Source of the DNA: Castanea sativa
Lineage: Eukaryota; Streptophyta; Magnoliopsida; Fagales; Fagaceae
Reading direction: 5' to 3'
DNA length: 64,000 nucleotides
NCBI RefSeq assembly: GCF_040712315.1
Contig: NC_134014.1
Location: 8,216,244-8,280,243, forward strand
Every line of letters starts with the position of its first letter. Positions within the stretch are counted from its first letter, which is position 1. Of the stretch, positions 59,290-64,000 are shown piece after piece. The translations under genes were made by a program, and so were the position numbers. Under the pieces are notes generated by a model. The model did not search any database and was not told the DNA's origin. It was given only the letters and a program-made list of their open reading frames with translations.

Positions 59290-60964
59290 TCAATACAGAT
59301 TACCTTCTTTACTGGTTAGGTCTTCAACATTTACACTCACCTCTAAGCCCATGCCTAATAGACCACTAACCATAGCAGGAATATCTGATTTCAAAGATGT
59401 AGCTAATGCCTGGGTTATGGGACATAACAGAGACAGAAATGCTTAAGCTTTAGATTTCTAAGACAAACACACAATTTAACAAACATAGAAGTTCAAAATC
59501 TTCAATCATTAAAAGGATTACCTTCCTATCCTCTTCTTTTTGGCATTTGATAACCTCCAAAGGCCACTCGTTTACCAGCTTTTGGAGTTCAGTCGTGATG
59601 CCTGACTTCTTTGCATCAGATAAAGTCTGCCACACATAAGCACCAATCGCTTTAACAAAACAAACAAAAAATAAATTAACAAATAAAAGAACATGTTTTA
59701 ACTCTCAACATCTTTTCTGTTCACCCAAGTAACAAAAATCATGTTACTGATGTAGCTACACTGGATAATAATTTGGAACCTGCTTGTCACTAAACCATAT
59801 CCAGATCTTCCCCCTCCCAAGGCCTGCTTTGGCATGATCAACACTATTAATGGCATGTTACTAATTCAAGATATTTTTTTTGGTTAAAGTCCCATTAAGA
59901 TGCAATCTATATTATGCCCAGCCCTTAATTAGTATGTTGAATAAACAAAACCTGCATCTCACAGAAACCTAGGAAAGATTTTTCTTCTCTGCATGCTATC
60001 AATATGATCAGCACCGCATAAGCAAAACTAGCCATGATGTGGGCTGTCATACTATATATCAAGATTTTATATTCATCACTCTTGGATATAACATGCAGGA
60101 AGCTAAAATATATTGTTTAGTGGTTTCAATGGTATGATAGTTGCTCCAGATAGCCAGAGCAGTTTATGCCACAACTTTAGTAGCTCTTTTTTCCTTCTTT
60201 TCCTCCTCCTCCTCCTTCTTCTTCTTCTTCTTTAATTTCTCTCTCTCACTCTCTCGTTTGTGCGTGTGGGTGTGTTGGGGGAGAATTCTCTGAAAATATT
60301 AAAAAGCACACAAAATACTAGGTACCTGATTTAGGACTTGAATGATGCCAGCAGCATCCTCAGGCTTATGTTCTAATAGGAAACCCTGCAAGGACATAAA
60401 CCCAAGCTTAGCCATACACTGTATGTCTGAAAATCTACCATAGCTCAAGCCAACCCAACCCAAACCTTAACTAGAGCTGCTCAAAACAAGCTCAAATTTC
60501 TTAGCCAAAAACAAATAAAATCTGAAAGAAAACATGAACAAAAGTCAAAATTATTTTCGACATTGACAGCAATGTCTCTCAGAGTTTATTGAGAACTTTC
60601 TATGAGAAGTTGCATACTATAAAGAGCGCAGAATAAACTTCGACGCATTTTTTATATCCAAATCAATTTTCACACTCAACCAGGGCATAAAACTTGATGA
60701 TAATAAGATTTATTACCTTAGCGCATGAAAAACCAGTCACAAGAGAGTGCTGCTTCATTGACTCGGATCTCAACTTCTCTATTTTCCATAGTGTCTCAGT
60801 ATCTCCTACAGATGAATAACTTGAAACACTTTATTAAAGTAATTCTACAAATAGCCCAGTAATCTTCTGGACTAAAGGAAATAATGACATGACTCCTAGA
60901 GATGCTACTATTTACAAAATAACACTATGTTGATCAACTTTTTTTTGCTTTTATTTAAAAAGAG

Positions 60965-60995
<31 letters not shown>

Positions 60996-62617
60996 TGGTG
61001 CCTCATGGTAAGTGACGTTTAGCCAGTAAATAACTTCTCAACTAACTTATCAATATTCCCTCCATCACAAAAAATGTGTCTTGGTTGATAATTGTGTATG
61101 TTTTTATGTCTAGCTTGTTTTAACAAGTAGGCAAGAGAAATATGGGAAAATTAAAAGGAAAACTCTGGCTTTTTGAAAGCAGATGCTCATTTTGGGTAAT
61201 CCCAAAAAGGAAAGCAAGACCTATTTTGGGACAAAGGGAGTATTATTTCAAAAGGAATTCAGTGTCAAAGCACCAAACAGGCAGCAAGCCAAGTACACTA
61301 AGGGCCCATTTGGTAATGTTGTTCTAGTAGCGCTGTTTAAATTTTTTGGAAATACGTATGGGTAAAAAAGTGTTATAGAAATACATGTTGTGTTGTTTAA
61401 ATAATGAAAACTGTTATTTTAAACACACTTACCGAACACCCCCTAAGTATGCAAGTATATGATTTCGAACAAAGTCTAATCCACTATTGGATTACATCTT
61501 TTTCTTATAACCTCTATACCCACAAAATTTCTAGAAAATTAAAGATCAATAGCTATGTCATCAATAAATTATTTAAATGGCAAGTTTTTGTAGTTTAAAA
61601 TTATGCATAAAATATAAGCTTATAGATCAAATAGTAAATAATATCTAATAGACACAAAATTTGACATATATATTAAGAGAGTAAAGAACATGCAATTCAA
61701 CAGTTAAATTTTTAAAATATGTAGTAATTTTTATTTTGGCAAAAATGCGAAACTGACCCTCTAACTTTCACTTTTTTTCATTTCAGTCCTCTAACTTTCA
61801 TTTTTGTCAATTCAGTCCTCTAACTTTCAATTTTTTGTCAATTCAAGGCTCCGTTACTGTTCTGTTACTACTACCGTCAAACCCACTAAAATGACGCCAT
61901 TTTGGTTGTGTTTTTTTTTTTTAATTCGGAATTAAAATAAGAAAAATCAGGAAAAAAAAACACACACACACACACATTAAGGGAACGACGTCCAGGTGGG
62001 ATTTCGAAGAGAGGAAGAGTTGGATATAGAGCATGTATTGCCCAAAATTCCAGGTGGGATTTCGAAGGACGCAAGGGATTTCTTGAAGGATTTCTTGTGA
62101 GGAAACCCATGTTCAGCTTCACCTGTTTTGCTCGCTTTCCGAATACAAAAAGCATTGCATCAATCACATTGCTTTTCCCACTCCCATTTGGTCCAACCAC
62201 TGCTGAAAAGCTCTAATTGTCCCAAACAAACAAAACAAGCCAAAATTATTTCAAAATTCAATGAAATTTTGAATTTTTTTTTTCAAAAACTTTCCACTCA
62301 ATTTTTCTCGGCATCCAAACGGGGGGGAAGAACCCTAACCTTGTGGAAAGGACCGATGCGTTGTTCGTTGGCATAGGACTTGAAGTTTCACATCACCATC
62401 TCTTTGATGAACAGTCTCAGACCTGCTCTAGATCTCCACTCAGTCAAGCCCGATCCGTCCGCCATCACCTCATCCTTTGATTCCACCAGGTATCAGCGCC
62501 AGCGGCACGCACTGGCCGTACACGTAAGGCTGGTAGCTCGGTACGTCTGGATTGTCCACCACCTTTGGATCCGACACCACCGCGCACACCATCGGCGCTG
62601 CCGGCAAATACATCGCC

Positions 62618-62653
<36 letters not shown>

Positions 62654-63410
62654 GGCTCACTCTCTCAAACTTTCACGAGTTAGGGATTTTGGGTAGTCGT
62701 TCCCCTTAATTTTTTTTTTTTCTGATTTTTCTTATTTTAATTCCGAATTTATAATATAAAAAAAATAAATAATAAAAACAACCAAAACGGCGTCATTTTA
62801 GTGGGTCTGACGGCAACAGTAACGGAGCCTTGAATTGACAAAAATGAAAGTTAGAAGACTGAAATGAAAAACAATAAAAGCTAGAGGGTTAGTTTTGCAT
62901 TTTTGTCTTTTATTTTTTATTAAGTAAAGTTGTAGCTTAAGGCTACAACCAATTTTACAGCTAAACTTTGTCCTATGATTTCATGCAAACAGAAAATAGC
63001 ATATTCCATGGAACTTTACTAAATTTATGCGTGACTTCAATTCCTACATAATCCCCTCCCAAAAACCACCACCACCACCACCATCCAAAATCTGACAGTA
63101 AGTACAGACATTAAACATAAGCACATATGTTGTACATGAAATAGAACATAGCCAAAAGCCTTGTAGCTCAACTGGTACTACCTGGTGTTTCCAATAGAAA
63201 CACACTCACAACCAGGGTTTAAACTCCCCCCTCTCTCATTATAACTATTGAAATATCAAAAAGGAAAAAAGAAACAGGAGAACATAAAACTTTGCACAGA
63301 CCTATTTTTGCAGCAAATTCCATCCATACATCAAATGCAGTTTGTCGCAATTTTACTCCAGCCTTGACAAACCTTTTTGAGTACTTGGACATCAACTCCC
63401 AATTATCCAT
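59290..63410 (-). CDS. Conserved-looking plant protein of unknown function, five exons, 160 residues
   Basis: Not recognised. Exons on the minus strand are 63410-63302, 60805-60717, 60385-60326, 59626-59522 and 59409-59290. All introns are GT-AG, and phases agree (1,0,0,0), which supports a real gene. The product begins MDNWELMSKYSKRFVKAGVK, is mainly charged and helical, and has no signal peptide or membrane segment. Mid and C-terminal blocks are TTELQKLVNEWPLEVIKCQK and SDIPAMVSGLLGMGLEVSVN. It is probably a soluble protein; no catalytic motif is visible. An AG at 63425 just before the first ATG (TTGCAG) suggests a 5' untranslated intron, with the promoter further upstream or outside the window. 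Intron 1 carries a Pack-MULE, a hAT MITE and a SINE. One small exon could be missing between exons 1 and 2. Confidence 0.75.
60962..60996. repeat. T-run followed by an 18-base G-run in intron 1
   Basis: GGGG, a T10 run, then about 18 G and TGGTGG. Long G-runs are rare in this AT-rich window; the tract could form a G-quadruplex or reflect assembly uncertainty. Confidence 0.8.
61298..61445. mobile_element. hAT-type MITE, copy 2, in intron 1 of the unknown gene
   Basis: The left end AAGGGCCCATTTGGTAAT and right end TTACCGAACACCCCCT are inverted. The interior matches copy 1 at 53153-53293. The flanking octamers AAGTACAC and AAGTATGC agree at six of eight positions, consistent with an old 8-bp hAT duplication. 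Confidence 0.65.
61738..61955 (+). repeat. Left terminal inverted repeat of the Pack-MULE
   Basis: Contains three direct repeats beginning CTCTAACTTTCA (the right arm has two) and then CGGAATTAAAATAAGAAAAA at its inner end. Confidence 0.85.
62123..62418 (-). pseudogene. SMC4 (condensin) fragment: two partial exons with the intron between
   Basis: On the minus strand, the upstream piece reads RLFIKEMVM, a stop, NFKSYANEQRIGPFHK and ends at 62340 before a GTTAGG donor. After an intron of about 127 bp, the exon 62212-62123 encodes exactly 30 residues starting SFSAVVGPNGSGKSNVIDAM. This holds the SMC Walker A motif GPNGSGKS and ends FVFGKRAKQ, followed by a possible GTGAAG donor. This is the N-terminal ATPase head of SMC4, the condensin subunit. 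The stop stands where an Arg is usual (CGA to TGA would do it). Only about 60 of more than 1200 residues are present, so there is no condensin function. Confidence 0.85.
62488..62613 (-). pseudogene. Fragment of a plant inter-alpha-trypsin inhibitor heavy chain-like protein
   Basis: On the minus strand, the frame starting MYLPAAPMVCAVVSDPKVVD and continuing NPDVPSYQPYVYGQCVPLAL resembles the N-terminal part of plant VIT/VWA-domain proteins annotated as ITIH-related. It then changes abruptly into unrelated sequence leading to the SMC4 piece. It has no domain by itself. The assignment is by memory of the conserved PSYQP..G.C.P.ALIP pattern. Confidence 0.6.
62620..62649. repeat. (TC)n microsatellite in the Pack-MULE
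   Basis: A perfect TC run at the junction between the ITIH-like fragment and the right part of the element. On the minus strand it precedes the ATG of the fragment, like a CT-rich plant leader captured with the gene. Confidence 0.85.
62705..62907 (-). repeat. Right terminal inverted repeat of the Pack-MULE
   Basis: In reverse complement it runs GACAAAAATGCAAAACTAAC, then CATTTCAGTCTTCTAACTTT, then AATTCGGAATTAAAATAAG, parallel to the left arm. It has small indels and lacks one of the left arm's internal repeats. Confidence 0.85.
63160..63262 (+). mobile_element. tRNA-derived SINE in intron 1 of the unknown gene
   Basis: TTGTAGCTCAACTGGTACTA (A box) and CAGGGTTTAAACTCCCC (B-box-like) are spaced about 45 bp apart, followed by a short body ending in ATCAAAAAGG. 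A real tRNA is excluded because arms do not pair. No target duplication was confirmed. Confidence 0.5.
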
Positions 63411-63419
63411 GTTGTAACA

Positions 63420-63715
63420 AATGCTGCAATTGATTAACCAAATACAATAGCAAAATCATTTTAAAAACAGCACCAAAGTAAATTGACAAGAGAAAATTAT
63501 AGATTAAAAAAAAAAAAGAGCAAAAGACACAAAAATATTAGGAATAAATCATTAAGAAATAATTTCCTTCACTACTAAATAACTCCACTGACCACTTGTT
63601 TCAGAGCAATTAGACTTGTCTGAACAGAGTCACAATGTAACACCATTAAGGCAAGGCCTTTCAATGGATTAACATCTTAAATTTGATAACACAGACAGTG
63701 GCACAAGTTCAATTT
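63420..63715. other. Upstream region of the unknown minus-strand gene
   Basis: Contains a TTGCAG acceptor-like site at 63425 just upstream of the first ATG (minus strand), probably the end of an intron in the 5' untranslated region. Nothing else is recognisable. Confidence 0.35.
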
Positions 63716-63726
63716 AAATATCAAAT

Positions 63727-64000
63727 GTAGGGGACCCAAGCTGCATCTAGCCCAACAACACATCTATGCTTGTGTGGAGCTCGTGCAAGACTAAACCAAG
63801 AATAGTTAGTTAATTACAAAGGTTGTTAGTTAGTTAAAGAGTGAATCTTTAGCTTTTTCTTGAAAATTGCATTGGAATCTCCTAGTATAATACTAGGCAA
63901 ACATGTACTCAAGGTCATTACAAAAGTTGATACATTTTTCCAAACTCTCTTCTAAGCTCTCTTCCTAATCCCCATTTATTCTTCTTCTTCTTCTTCTTCT
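63727..64000 (+). repeat. Possible partial LTR at the window edge
   Basis: Starts TGTAGGGGACCCAAGC, has TAGTTAGTTAATTAC and TTGTTAGTTAGTTAAAG repeats, and ends in CTCTCTTCTAAGCTCTCTTC and a (TTC)n run at the window end. This composition is usual in copia-type LTRs, but the other end lies outside, so the call is weak. Confidence 0.3.

Larger units (their letters stand above)
61738..62907 (-). mobile_element. Pack-MULE carrying fused fragments of two or more genes
   Basis: 1170 bp, with terminal inverted repeats of about 200 bp. The left starts GGCAAAAATGCGAAACTGAC; the right, read in reverse complement, starts GACAAAAATGCAAAACTAAC. Both continue through CTCCGTTACTGTT and CCACTAAAATGACGCC. A perfect 9-bp duplication TTTTATTTT lies at 61729-61737 and 62908-62916, the Mutator signature. 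The interior has no transposase but holds SMC4 exons and an ITIH-like fragment, all on the minus strand. The element sits in intron 1 of the unknown minus-strand gene. The left repeat has one extra copy of a unit of about 32 bp, CTCTAACTTTCA.... Confidence 0.92.

Noticed and set aside
61886..62200. 104-codon frame with a Walker A motif as a small ATPase gene
   Set aside because: It is a captured SMC4 exon running into unrelated element sequence; the signature, Walker B and the rest of the head are absent.
63160..63240. tRNA gene suggested by A- and B-box-like words
   Set aside because: No acceptor, anticodon or T stems form; the layout fits a SINE head.

Overview
This is an AT-rich nuclear segment of a eudicot plant genome. 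The evidence is GT-AG introns, plant-specific gene families (a chloroplast divinyl chlorophyllide reductase, CASP-like proteins, a plant bHLH, a plant F-box protein) and dense plant transposable-element debris. The repeat content suggests a woody rosid, but that is inference only; the sequence does not name a species.

Six protein-coding genes can be built from the sequence. They are a four-exon F-box gene (2833-5673, minus), the intronless DVR gene (12534-13796, plus), a three-exon CASPL1D-like gene (28168-30738, minus), a two-exon CASPL1E-like gene (49019-52085, plus), a two-exon atypical bHLH gene with an AT-hook (56051-57272, plus) and a five-exon gene of unknown function (59290-63410, minus). 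They are unrelated single genes separated by repeats; no shared pathway is apparent, apart from the two CASP-like genes being distant paralogues.

The rest is mostly mobile DNA. The largest unit is a complete Ty3/gypsy element of Tat type (16618-26480), inserted in a TA microsatellite. Its two 498-bp LTRs differ at one position by eye, yet gag-pol is broken in many places. It carries a 44-bp tandem repeat with two potential hairpins per unit and a spliced, decayed antisense extra gene before the 3' LTR. Elsewhere there are three solo LTRs of one family (9451-10198, 36099-36855, 54802-55533), a solo LTR related to the Tat element (35497-36030), a roughly 1.1-kb tandem duplication whose second copy preserves the empty sites of two of these LTRs, PIF/Harbinger-, hAT- and Mutator-type MITEs, and several tRNA-derived SINEs.

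The most striking item is a 1.17-kb Pack-MULE (61738-62907) in the first coding intron of the unknown minus-strand gene. It has ~200-bp terminal inverted repeats, a perfect 9-bp target-site duplication, and joined fragments of at least two different genes: condensin SMC4, with its intron, and a plant inter-alpha-trypsin-inhibitor-heavy-chain-like protein. All fragments lie in the same sense as the host gene.
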